DNA of 64,000 nt, taken from Weizmannia acidilactici (lineage in GTDB: Bacteria > Bacillota > Bacilli > Bacillales > Bacillaceae_C). Made by a program: the position numbers and the translations under genes. Each line of letters starts with the position of its first letter. Within the stretch, counting starts at the first letter, position 1. This document shows positions 26,101-32,714 of this stretch, piece by piece. The notes under the pieces are model-generated. The model was not told the origin of the DNA, did no database searches, and saw only the letters and a list, made by a program, of their open reading frames with translations. Location of the stretch: NCBI RefSeq assembly GCF_008974225.1, contig NZ_BKZR01000009.1, forward strand, positions 37,191 through 101,190, given 5' to 3'.

Positions 26101-26196
26101 AATCTCATCTACAACACCCTTGACTGAATCTAAGCATCGCTTTAATACTTTTTCCTCATTTTTTACAATCATACATAAAGAAATGAATGGTGCCAT
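23137..26196 (-). CDS. Bifunctional glycosyltransferase: GT2 + TPR + CDP-glycerol glycerophosphotransferase-like
   Basis: A 1019-residue protein. Residues 4-~190 are a GT-A family 2 transferase (ISLCMIVKNEE, VDTGSTDKT, and VMDADEYVD with DAD at 83-85). Residues about 195-370 contain TPR-like helices (FNLGNEYQSQGDTEKALEAYLKAY). A helical middle follows, and residues about 690-1000 resemble the GT-B fold of TagB/TagF glycerophosphotransferases (ILYAPTYG at 828, MHHGT at 860, SDNSG at 903). It would transfer a sugar and perhaps a glycerol-phosphate-type group in the cytoplasm. The start at 26196 has GAGGGATAT upstream. It is the first gene after hag, on the same strand, in strongly AT-rich DNA. 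Flagellin modification is therefore the best guess; TPR-fused GT2 enzymes occur in flagellin-glycosylation loci. Confidence 0.82.
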   Translation of the reverse strand: MAPFISLCMIVKNEEKVLKRCLDSVKGVVDEIVIVDTGSTDKTKEIALQYVDHVYDFEWTDSFADARNFAQSKASGQWILVMDADEYVDPNNLQAAIDELKNQYDAFEVKIYNFSGMHGERIIQHHGLRIYKNNPAITFSRTIHEQLRKSEGELKVGSSSLILYHSGYLASVVKEKNKNKRNQFLLEKEMSFSESNAFDYFNLGNEYQSQGDTEKALEAYLKAYQNKPDLRYSWVSFCVVQIINCLITLQRYKDALNVISDAEQIYSESPDFKCLKGIIYLDQHRYQDAITEFEELIDKQEDYQNIISSVDYLEYFPHRALGIIYQKEKNYEKSVYHFTKALTLNKYCNRSLIGLMQILTEREEEREIVSFINHNNLINNNYDLFKFIRLFISLSQFDIARHYAEQVDNGLIKEGFNIKLELSKGNTAALKKFIETRTLEQLNEIIKNGCIDIYDLILFCFELKDISIIRLIFNLVKEENIKQLMEYLFTNNNTSYNCSKDILILVERTLQFNQLSLFGKLAEKIGTEQEILLPIAHLMYQYHYKKEAIQIYNNVDPVFYDIDTFVNLVEYYFEEGEGLQAKEKIITAISYEKIDYRLFKYALLLHLEFESVRDWDIDQITNIAFSYYTGSQELAYLYSLIKSDSIELQSNGSPVRTVGFFLETTFHYYVYESIINELLNKGINCHLVINDYFQEHSETSYMYDDLMEFLQNLDRNDIDAYTVSMIMKNHFKYDCMVSCYYSNWLNEIAYKQVRVMYGLAKDTWNFAWWNVFYDKILCYGRYDYNRLNIYNNCVIVGNPKFDKWFKNKFDNLEEIKEKFLIDENKKTILYAPTYGHLSSIDDWIDDIKELEKDYNIIIKMHHGTAFRESEQYRREKILHNFNNVTSDQSDLFSLFAISDFVISDNSGIIFDAILAEQNILLLNPTSQVLRKDGSNEVRIREKIINLEKGDDLRLYLKDNNLFIKQKSELFDVLYNLDQFRDGNSGSRAADEIISLINGEKSTAKENPFLYSLRKQIFGF

Positions 26197-26226
26197 GAAT
26201 ATATCCCTCATTGTTGTTATTCTTGA

Positions 26227-26270
26227 TTCAACAAAATATCGCGACTATAGTGTCACGATATTTTGTTGAA
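26227..26270. promoter_or_regulatory. 44-bp near-perfect palindrome upstream of the glycosyltransferase gene
   Basis: TTCAACAAAATATCG (26227-26241) is exactly inverted at 26256-26270. GAC/GTC pairs continue inside, leaving a 6-base loop and one mismatch. It lies about 30 bases before the glycosyltransferase start and after the hag terminator. On the minus strand no U-run follows, so it is not a plain terminator. It could be an operator, an RNA processing or stability hairpin, or an attenuator. Confidence 0.7.
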
Positions 26271-26324
26271 CATCCTTTTAAAAAGGAAATTCTGTTAATT
26301 TATGCTATACATGCAATTTCCATT

Positions 26325-26368
26325 TTAAAATGAACACCAACCAAAAGAATAAATCTTTTGATTGGTGC
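26325..26368 (-). terminator. Probable terminator of hag
   Basis: Minus-strand CACCAATCAAAAG pairs with CTTTTGGTTGGTG (one mismatch) and is followed by TTCATTTTAAAATG. The U-run is imperfect, so some read-through into the glycosyltransferase gene is plausible. Confidence 0.65.
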
Positions 26369-26384
26369 CAATAAATACAAATAA

Positions 26385-27197
26385 TTAACGAAGAAGTTGC
26401 AATACTTGCTGTGGTTGTTGGTTTGCTTGAGCCAACATTGCTTGAGCAGCTTGTGCAAGGATTGAGTCCTTTGTTTCTTCAGACATTTCTTTCGCCATAT
26501 CAACATCCCGGATACGTGATTCAGCGGAAGTCAAGTTTTCTGAAGAAGTCGTCAAGTTGTTAATAGTATGATCTAAGCGGTTTTCAAGTGCACCAAGATT
26601 AGATCTTTGTGATGAAACAAGTTTAATAGCTTTGTCTAAAGCAGAAATTGCAGTACTTGCTGCAGCATTTGAACTTACAGCAATATTTGTACCAAGGCTG
26701 AGACCGGTAGTATCCATTGCAGAAATAGAGAAAGTAATAATTTGTCCCGCATTTGCCCCTACTTGTAAAGTAGCAGAAAAGGTGCCGCCCAAAAGGTTTT
26801 GCGTGTTAAATTGAGTAGTTTTCGCAATACGGTCAATTTCCGACATCAACTGGTTCAATTCTGTTTGGATTTGGTTGCGGTCCTCTGTAGTATTCGTATC
26901 GTTCGCACCTTGAACAGCCAATTCACGCATACGTTGTAAAATGTCATGCGTTTCATTCAATGCACCTTCAGCAGTTTGAAGCAAAGAAATGCCATCCTGT
27001 GCATTGTTTGTTGCCTGGTCCAAACCACGGATTTGGGAACGCATTTTTTCAGAGATTGCGAGACCGGCTGCGTCATCAGCCGCACTGTTGATGCGAAGGC
27101 CTGAAGAAAGTTTTTGCATTGCTTTGCTTTGTGCATTTGTTGCTGCATTTAATCTGTTCAACGTGTTCAACGCTGCAAGGTTGTGGTTGATAATCAT
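26385..27197 (-). CDS. hag: Flagellin
   Basis: A 270-residue filament subunit. The N-terminal D0/D1 (MIINHNLAALNTLNRLNAATNAQ, SGLRINSAADDAAGLAISEKMRSQIRG) and C-terminal D1/D0 (LENRLDHTINNLTTSSENLTSAESRIRDVDMA ... LLR) are canonical. The variable middle is very short, about 50 residues and Ser/Thr/Ala-rich, as in other minimal flagellins. ATG 27197 follows AAGGAGGAAAG. Expression is controlled by a sigma-D promoter and two CsrA-type sites in the leader. A putative glycan-modification island follows directly. Confidence 0.98.
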   Translation of the reverse strand: MIINHNLAALNTLNRLNAATNAQSKAMQKLSSGLRINSAADDAAGLAISEKMRSQIRGLDQATNNAQDGISLLQTAEGALNETHDILQRMRELAVQGANDTNTTEDRNQIQTELNQLMSEIDRIAKTTQFNTQNLLGGTFSATLQVGANAGQIITFSISAMDTTGLSLGTNIAVSSNAAASTAISALDKAIKLVSSQRSNLGALENRLDHTINNLTTSSENLTSAESRIRDVDMAKEMSEETKDSILAQAAQAMLAQANQQPQQVLQLLR

Positions 27198-27204
27198 CTA
27201 TCTT

Positions 27205-27239
27205 TCCTCCTTGAATATTGTCGACCCACTTCCTTGTGG
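27205..27239 (-). promoter_or_regulatory. CsrA-binding sites in the hag leader
   Basis: On the minus strand CCACAAGGAAGTGG (27226-27239) forms a hairpin with GGA in the loop, matching the CsrA consensus. A second AAGGA motif is the hag Shine-Dalgarno itself (27207-27213). This is the two-site layout by which CsrA represses hag translation in B. subtilis. csrA and fliW lie next door. Confidence 0.8.
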
Positions 27240-27265
27240 ACCTGGTTTTTTCCGGGTTCCCAGGT
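27240..27265 (-). promoter_or_regulatory. Additional hairpin in the hag 5' leader
   Basis: ACCTGG and CCAGGT form a 6-bp stem around a 14-base loop just upstream of the first CsrA site. It may stabilise the leader mRNA. Confidence 0.45.
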
Positions 27266-27294
27266 CGGCCGCCCTGTTCCCCCGCTCATTTTTT

Positions 27295-27320
27295 ATATCG
27301 GCCATATGTGCAAATGTTTA
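27295..27320 (-). promoter_or_regulatory. Sigma-D promoter of hag
   Basis: Minus-strand TAAA (27317-27320), 14 bases and a perfect GCCGATAT (27295-27302). The consensus spacing is 15-16, so it is one base short, but position and -10 match make this convincing. Confidence 0.85.
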
Positions 27321-27376
27321 ATAGTTTTGAAGAAAAAATAGATGAAAAAAACGAACATCGCAAACGACCGGTTTCC

Positions 27377-27604
27377 TTACTTCCCATTATGTTCTTTTAA
27401 CAACCCAAGCAGCCCTTGTATGCCTTGTGCCGCAACTGTGTTTTCTCGCTGGATTTCAAGATAGACTTCTTTGCGGTGGATTTCGATATGTTTCGGGGCG
27501 TTGATGCCGATTTTGACCTGGTCACCCTGGATGGCGGCGATGGTGATTTCGATGTCGTCGCCGATTTGGATCGATTCGCCTTTTCTTCTAGACAGGATCA
27601 GCAT
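27377..27604 (-). CDS. csrA: Translational regulator CsrA
   Basis: A 75-residue RNA-binding dimer. MLILSRRKGESIQIGDDIEITI and the GVNAP-like GINAPKHIEIHRKEVY are family signatures; the C-terminus is slightly extended (GIQGLLGLLKEHNGK). It binds GGA motifs in the hag leader and blocks flagellin translation until FliW sequesters it. ATG 27604 has AAGGGGTG upstream. It starts four bases after the fliW stop, so the two are surely co-transcribed. Confidence 0.97.
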   Translation of the reverse strand: MLILSRRKGESIQIGDDIEITIAAIQGDQVKIGINAPKHIEIHRKEVYLEIQRENTVAAQGIQGLLGLLKEHNGK

Positions 27605-27608
27605 CGTC

Positions 27609-28055
27609 TCACCCCTTTACCTTCCCGGACTTATTTGCAAAGAGCGGGTGCCTTGTTTTGTATTTCGGATCGTTTAAAATCAGCTGTTTCGCCTGATGGT
27701 TCTTTTGATTTAAAATCAGCGGCGCCTGCAGGTTGGCTGTTGTATTGGCAAACGGGTTCCTGACCGTTAAGATGGCATACACGAGAACGTCTTCTTCTTT
27801 TTCGATTGAAAGCTGCTCGAGCGTGGCATCATCAATATTGAATTCATAATCCCTGAAAAACAAAAACGGGCTTGTGATCACAAAAGCGACATAAGGCGTC
27901 ATCACCGACTGCAGGACCATATAAACGCCGTTGTCCAAGATCGGGAGTAAAACAAATGCCTTTTCATCCGGAAAGCCCGGAATGCCGTTTTCAAAATGCC
28001 AAATGTCCGATTCGCTGATTTCGATTTCGCCGTGGTATTTTGTATTGCGCTTCAT
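27609..28055 (-). CDS. fliW: Flagellar assembly factor FliW
   Basis: A 148-residue protein. It shows FENGIPGFPDEKAFVLLPI, FRDYEFNIDD and YAILTVRNPFANTTANLQAPLILN, all typical FliW. FliW binds either flagellin or CsrA; free FliW removes CsrA from hag mRNA, a homeostatic switch for flagellin level. AGGCTG precedes ATG 28055. In B. subtilis yviE lies between flgL and fliW; here it is absent and replaced by a terminator. Confidence 0.97.
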   Translation of the reverse strand: MKRNTKYHGEIEISESDIWHFENGIPGFPDEKAFVLLPILDNGVYMVLQSVMTPYVAFVITSPFLFFRDYEFNIDDATLEQLSIEKEEDVLVYAILTVRNPFANTTANLQAPLILNQKNHQAKQLILNDPKYKTRHPLFANKSGKVKG

Positions 28056-28074
28056 TCTTCAGCCTCCTAACATA

Positions 28075-28130
28075 TAAAAAACGGCACCATCCTGATATAA
28101 AGGAAGGCCATCCAGTATATCAAGATGGTG
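28075..28130 (-). terminator. Terminator of the flgM-flgN-flgK-flgL operon
   Basis: Minus-strand CACCATCTTGATATA pairs with TATATCAGGATGGTG (one mismatch, 16-base loop) and is followed by CCGTTTTTT. It lies right after the flgL stop, so fliW-csrA probably starts separately or by read-through. Confidence 0.8.
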
Positions 28131-28138
28131 TCCATAGA

Positions 28139-29032
28139 TTATTTTAAAAAGTCCAGCAGCGTCGGCTGAATGACTTGCGCGCCGACTTTCAATGCAGCGG
28201 TATAAGCGCCTGAAGCAACGGAAAAATCCGTGTAAACCTGGTCGATATCCACGTCTTCGTTATTGGACATGATTTCTGTCGCTGTAAGTTCCTGCTGGGA
28301 TACGCGTTCTTTCATGAGATCCAGACGGTTGCTGCGGGCGCCGGTTTGCGAAAGTTCGCTCAGCACATTGTCGATATGGGCATCGATTGTATCCAGGTAC
28401 CTGTCGAAGCCATTTGCTGACGTGCCGGCATTTAAATCGCTGATTAAGTCATTCAAGTCTTTAAAGAGATCGTCGGAAAATACTTTCGAACCATCGGCGT
28501 TGACTTGCAGGTAAATGCCTTTCGAAAGTTCGATTTTGACCGGGTTGTTGTTGATGCCGAGTGTCGTGCTCCCGTCAAATGTGCTGATATCGGTGCTGAT
28601 CGGCTTTTCTGTTGTGTTCGTGCCGTTAAAAATATATTTGTCATTGACTTTCGTATTGGCAATATCGACAAGCTGGTCGCGGAGCTGTTCCACTTCGTCG
28701 GCGATTGACTGCCGGTCCGAAGGGGTTTCAGTATCGGTTGACCCTTCCACTACCAGTTCGCGGATCCGCTGCAGCACCTGGTTGGCCTCGTCCAAAGCAT
28801 CGTTTGTCGTTTCAATCCAAGTACTGGCTTCCAAGAAATTGTCTTCATATTGTTTTACTTGCGCAACGGTTCTCCTATACGAGATGCCTTTCATCGCAGA
28901 TAACGGATCATCGGAAAGCTTATTGATTTTTTTCCCGGATGCAAGCTGTTCCTGATATTTTGCGAGTTTGCTGTAGCTCGTATTTAAATTGTTAAGAAAA
29001 TTCCTGGCGAGCATGGATTGGGTTATGCGCAT
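28139..29032 (-). CDS. flgL: Hook-filament junction protein FlgL
   Basis: A 297-residue HAP3. MRITQSMLARNFLNNLNTSYSKLAKYQEQLASGKKINKLSDDP at the N-terminus and a flagellin-like C-terminus (VDIDQVYTDFSVASGAYTAALKVGAQVIQPTLLDFL) are diagnostic. It joins the hook-side FlgK ring to the flagellin filament. AGGTGA precedes ATG 29032. It follows flgK by 14 bases. Confidence 0.96.
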   Translation of the reverse strand: MRITQSMLARNFLNNLNTSYSKLAKYQEQLASGKKINKLSDDPLSAMKGISYRRTVAQVKQYEDNFLEASTWIETTNDALDEANQVLQRIRELVVEGSTDTETPSDRQSIADEVEQLRDQLVDIANTKVNDKYIFNGTNTTEKPISTDISTFDGSTTLGINNNPVKIELSKGIYLQVNADGSKVFSDDLFKDLNDLISDLNAGTSANGFDRYLDTIDAHIDNVLSELSQTGARSNRLDLMKERVSQQELTATEIMSNNEDVDIDQVYTDFSVASGAYTAALKVGAQVIQPTLLDFLK

Positions 29033-29046
29033 CGTTTTTCACCTGC

Positions 29047-30666
29047 CTATCTGCCTACAACGCCCATGCCGCTGATGATTTTATCAAGCAATTCGTCGTT
29101 CATCGTAATCATCCTGGCTGCCGCGTTATAGGCTTGTTGGTATTTGATCATATTCGTCAGTTCCTCATCGAGCGAAACCGAGCTGACAGACTGCCGGTTC
29201 GTTTCAACAGATTCAAGAAGTGAACTGCTGTTTGCTTCGAGGTTGTTCGCCCGTTCCGCATCGACGCCCAGTTTCCCAATGATGCCTTCGTAATTGCTGT
29301 TGATCGTACCGGTTGTAAACGGCAATCCGAGTGAAGCGATGTTGAGCATGCTGCTGAAACCTTCCAATGAAACAGCATTGCTGCTTAAATCAAAATCTTC
29401 CACACTTGCGAGATTAATCGCGTTCGAACCATCTCCCGGATCTCCGTTTGCCGAAGCGGCAATCTTGCTGTAAGTGAGGCTGCTGTTGACGCTGATCGCA
29501 TCCGCTGCGCCCTTGTAATCCGTCAGACTGCCAAAGGTAAAGAAAGCTGTGCCGGCGTTTCCTTCCAGATCCGTTCCTTTTTCGTGGACGGCGTTAAAAA
29601 CAGTGCCGAATGTATACGCCAGTTTATCCAAGCTGTCAAGCATTTCCGGATAAGTACCGGCTTCAACTGTATTGCCGTTTGCGTCCGTATATTGATAGCC
29701 GTAGCTTTCAATTAATCCGAGCAGTTTGCCTTGCGGGAAAGTTACATTGCCGTTTGCGTCCGAAACAGCAAATTGTATACCGCCGACAGTAATGCCAACC
29801 ATTTCCCCGCTTGCCGGCGGGCTGTCAATGATATTGTCGCCGTCGCTGTCAACGCCGTTCTGCACTTCAACAGAATTGTAGCTGCTGCCCTGGACGAGGT
29901 AAACGCTTGTGCCGTCTGCTGCCATCATTTTGATATTATAAATGCCGTCCGCATTCGCCTTCGCATTCCCTCCGCTTTTTTCCGTTTCCACAGTAATATT
30001 TAAATAAGACGACAATTTGTCCACTAAGATGTCCCGTTTGTCGTACAGGTCGTTCGGCAAATAGCCGTTTGGCTCAAGGGCTGCGATTTGTTTATTTAAA
30101 TCGCTGATTTGTTCCAAAATCGAGTTGATGTCATTTACGGATACGCTGATTTCGCTTCCGACATCCTTTTTATCCTGGGAAAGCGTCTCGCTTAAATAAT
30201 GGAGAGTATCGGTCAATGTTTTCCCCCGCTCCAGTACGACAGACCGGGCAGATACATCTTCCGGGTTGGTACTTAAATCCTGGAGCGATTCCCAGAAAGC
30301 TTCCATTGTATTTGATAAACTGCTGTCCGAATCGGTTTCATCCATGACACTTTCCATTTTGCTCAAGGCATCGGATTTTGCCGTCCAGTAGCCCAGCTTG
30401 CTGTTGTTTTCCCGGTACTGGACATCCAGGTATTTGTCCCGAATCCGCTGTATTTCGCCCGCTTCCACGCCTGTCCCGATTTGTCCGGCAATCGCCGGGC
30501 GGTTCATGGAAGCAGCCGGGTAGGGGTCGGTGGCCGTTAAATTGACGCGCTGCCTTGTGTATCCTTCCGTATTCGCATTCGCCACGTTCTGCCCGACCGT
30601 GTACAGGGCGTTTTGCTGGGCGGCTAAAGCTCGCTTTGCCGTTTCTAATCCAAAGAAAGTGGACAC
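29047..30666 (-). CDS. flgK: Hook-filament junction protein FlgK
   Basis: A 539-residue HAP1. The N-terminus FFGLETAKRALAAQQNALYTVGQNVANANTEGYTRQRV and the C-terminus LTNMIKYQQAYNAAARMITMNDELLDKIISGMGVVGR are conserved rod/hook-family ends, around a variable centre. It starts at GTG 30666 after GGAGGAGAG. It is exported through the flagellar type III system, chaperoned by FlgN, whose gene lies 39 bases upstream. Confidence 0.97.
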   Translation of the reverse strand: MSTFFGLETAKRALAAQQNALYTVGQNVANANTEGYTRQRVNLTATDPYPAASMNRPAIAGQIGTGVEAGEIQRIRDKYLDVQYRENNSKLGYWTAKSDALSKMESVMDETDSDSSLSNTMEAFWESLQDLSTNPEDVSARSVVLERGKTLTDTLHYLSETLSQDKKDVGSEISVSVNDINSILEQISDLNKQIAALEPNGYLPNDLYDKRDILVDKLSSYLNITVETEKSGGNAKANADGIYNIKMMAADGTSVYLVQGSSYNSVEVQNGVDSDGDNIIDSPPASGEMVGITVGGIQFAVSDANGNVTFPQGKLLGLIESYGYQYTDANGNTVEAGTYPEMLDSLDKLAYTFGTVFNAVHEKGTDLEGNAGTAFFTFGSLTDYKGAADAISVNSSLTYSKIAASANGDPGDGSNAINLASVEDFDLSSNAVSLEGFSSMLNIASLGLPFTTGTINSNYEGIIGKLGVDAERANNLEANSSSLLESVETNRQSVSSVSLDEELTNMIKYQQAYNAAARMITMNDELLDKIISGMGVVGR

Positions 30667-30705
30667 CGTATCTTCTCTCCTCCGTGTTTTTTATTCAATA
30701 ACCTG

Positions 30706-31185
30706 CTATACTTTTGAATCAAATCTCGGCTTTCCGCCCGCCTGTACCGGCTGCCTGGACGGCGGCGCATATGTTGCGGGCTGTGTCTTCGGATAAATCA
30801 AATCGAGGGTGAGGTTCACAAATTGAAGGGCCTGATAGATGAGCATTTGATTCAAGTCGTTTTGTCTTTTCAGCTTGTCCACTGCGTTTATGAGGCGCTT
30901 CCGTAACGCCTCAAGCTGTGTGCGTTCTTCCCCTGAAGCGGCCGCAATGCATTCCGTAACCGTAACAGGATGATCGGATCCTGTAAAAGCACGCGCACAT
31001 TTTTCCCGTTCTTTTTCCAGAGCTGAAATTGCCCGGATATGAGCCTGCTCTTCATTCACCATTTTCTGGAGACGCTCCATATCCTGATTTTTTATGACCT
31101 CCGTTTTTTCACAGGCCAGTTTGAACAGGCTGTTATGAAGTTTTTCCAATTTTTCCAGGCATGCAATTAATTTTTCTGCGGACAT
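30706..31185 (-). CDS. flgN: Flagellar export chaperone FlgN
   Basis: A 159-residue helical protein of the FlgN family (YvyG in B. subtilis), chaperone for FlgK and FlgL. It shows LEKLEKLHNSLFKLACEKTEVIKNQDMERLQKMVNEEQAHI and a helix-rich second half ending in LTLDLIY, then a disordered Pro/Gln-rich tail. Strong AAGGAGGG before ATG 31185. It lies between flgM and flgK as expected. Confidence 0.93.
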   Translation of the reverse strand: MSAEKLIACLEKLEKLHNSLFKLACEKTEVIKNQDMERLQKMVNEEQAHIRAISALEKEREKCARAFTGSDHPVTVTECIAAASGEERTQLEALRKRLINAVDKLKRQNDLNQMLIYQALQFVNLTLDLIYPKTQPATYAPPSRQPVQAGGKPRFDSKV

Positions 31186-31197
31186 GGGCAGCCCTCC

Positions 31198-31464
31198 TTA
31201 CTTGCCCGTAAAATATTTCAAAATGCCTTCAGCTGTTTTTTCGGCATCTGTTTGATACGTTCCGTTTTGCACCTGCTGTTTTAAAGCGGCGATTTTTCGA
31301 CTCCGTTCCTGTTCGAGTTGGGAGGCCTTTTGCAATTCTTTTGCTTCGGAAGAAATTTCGACTTTGTCCGTCTTTTGGCTGCTTTTATTAGCCCGCTGCG
31401 TCTGCTGGCTGATCTGGCGCTGATACGGATTGATCCCCGAACTGTTAATGTGATTGATCTTCAA
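31198..31464 (-). CDS. flgM: Anti-sigma-D factor FlgM
   Basis: An 88-residue protein, the same length as B. subtilis FlgM. The C-terminal region (DKVEISSEAKELQKAS ... DAEKTAEGILKYF) is the sigma-binding domain. FlgM holds sigma-D inactive until the hook-basal body is finished. I take the start at TTG 31464 (LKINHINSSGINPYQ) because AAGGGGTG stands before it; longer frames lack support. Confidence 0.94.
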   Translation of the reverse strand: MKINHINSSGINPYQRQISQQTQRANKSSQKTDKVEISSEAKELQKASQLEQERSRKIAALKQQVQNGTYQTDAEKTAEGILKYFTGK

Positions 31465-31540
31465 AGTGTTCACCCCTTTTTTAAGGTTTCCGCGCAAATT
31501 CACCATCCAATATATCGGATAAACAAGCGGAATGTTTACT

Positions 31541-31936
31541 TTACTTAAAGTGATAAGTCTTTTTCCTCACTTTTTCTTCCCATTTCTTTTCTTTTTCAAA
31601 GCGTTCGAGATCTTCGGAAATCGCTTTTGCACAGTCTTCGCATATTTTTCCCGATTGGATTAATTTGCCGCAACGGTCGCACGGATACGCCAGGTTTGGG
31701 AAATGGGCCGTAAGCAGGCGGCCTTTCCGCACCCATTTGTAAACGAGCTTTTCCGGCACATTATTTTTTTCAACAATCGTTTGCACCGTCGCCGCGCGGT
31801 TTTCGCGTTTCTTTAAAAAATTGGAAACGCGGTCAAATGCAGCTTCTTCCTCTCTGTAGCAGTCTTCGCATACATCGCGAACGGAATTTTTGATAAATAA
31901 TTTACCGCAATTCGGACAGTTTTCCAACTTCGCCAT
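31541..31936 (-). CDS. yvyF: Flagellar-operon protein YvyF
   Basis: A 131-residue protein with two zinc-ribbon-like clusters: CPNCGKLF with CEDC, and CDRCGKLI with CEDC. A helix-turn-helix-like segment sits between them (ATVQTIVEKNNVPEKLVYKWVRKGRLL). It matches the YvyF family found upstream of flgM in bacilli; its role in motility is not well defined. ATG 31936 has GGGAGG upstream; a longer upstream frame is not needed. Confidence 0.9.
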   Translation of the reverse strand: MAKLENCPNCGKLFIKNSVRDVCEDCYREEEAAFDRVSNFLKKRENRAATVQTIVEKNNVPEKLVYKWVRKGRLLTAHFPNLAYPCDRCGKLIQSGKICEDCAKAISEDLERFEKEKKWEEKVRKKTYHFK

Positions 31937-32006
31937 CCGATCCGCCTCCCTTTTTATCCGTCGCCGTTCGTTTTCTATCCTTTTTATCGGCATAAATTTC
32001 GTTTTT

Positions 32007-32714
32007 TTAACCCCGGGCCGCTGTTAAAGAATATACTTTTTCGGCGCCCGCTTCCCGCAAAGCTCTTGCCGCATGGTGGACGGTCGAGCCGGTTGTGTAA
32101 ATATCGTCAATCAATAAGATGGTGCGGCCTTCGATGGGAGCCGTTTTTTCCACATGAAAAAATTGCGATTGGCGGATACGTTCCTGGCGCGTTTTTTTCG
32201 ACTGCTTTTCGGTATGGGTGCGCCGAAGCAGGGGCGTTGGTGTGAGGCCTGCAGCCCGGGCAAGCGCCTCCGCCTGGTTAAACAGCCGGTCTGATAACCG
32301 TTCTGCGCTCAGCGGGACCGGCACAATCAAGTCAAAATCGCACGATGCTGACGCCTGCCGGATGCCGTCTGCAAAAATGGCGGCCAAAATATAGTCGCCG
32401 CGGAACTTAAAGCGGGTAAAAACTTCTTTGCAAAAATTATTATATGCATAAATGGATATGTTTTCTTCAAGTACGCCCGCCCATTCCGGATCTTTTTCCC
32501 ATTTCGCGCAGTCAAGGCATATATTCCCTTGCACATAGGCGGGATCGAGCTTCGCAAGCGGCCGGCAGCATTTTTTGCAAACTGGCGGCGCGATTTTCTC
32601 CAATCTGGCGCGGCAATCTTCGCAAAGCGGGGATTCCCGCTGCGGAAAAATGAGCGCCCGCCATGAAAGCCTGGAGTGGAGCGGCTGATGGCAAAATAAA
32701 CAATACTCACTCAT
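32007..32714 (-). CDS. comFC: Competence protein ComFC (phosphoribosyltransferase-like)
   Basis: A 235-residue protein. N-terminal zinc-finger cysteines are CLFC, CEDC, CKKC and CLDC (residues about 5-70). The PRTase domain has the PRPP-loop signature ILLIDDIYTTGSTVHHAA near the C-terminus and LIVPVPLS upstream. ComFC is needed for efficient DNA uptake in transformation and interacts with ComFA. The ATG at 32714 overlaps the comFA stop. B. subtilis has comFB between them; it is missing here. Confidence 0.94.
   Translation of the reverse strand: MSEYCLFCHQPLHSRLSWRALIFPQRESPLCEDCRARLEKIAPPVCKKCCRPLAKLDPAYVQGNICLDCAKWEKDPEWAGVLEENISIYAYNNFCKEVFTRFKFRGDYILAAIFADGIRQASASCDFDLIVPVPLSAERLSDRLFNQAEALARAAGLTPTPLLRRTHTEKQSKKTRQERIRQSQFFHVEKTAPIEGRTILLIDDIYTTGSTVHHAARALREAGAEKVYSLTAARG

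Noticed and set aside
26227..26270. Palindrome as an ordinary terminator of hag
   Set aside because: A separate hairpin lies nearer the hag stop, and no U-run follows the palindrome on the minus strand.
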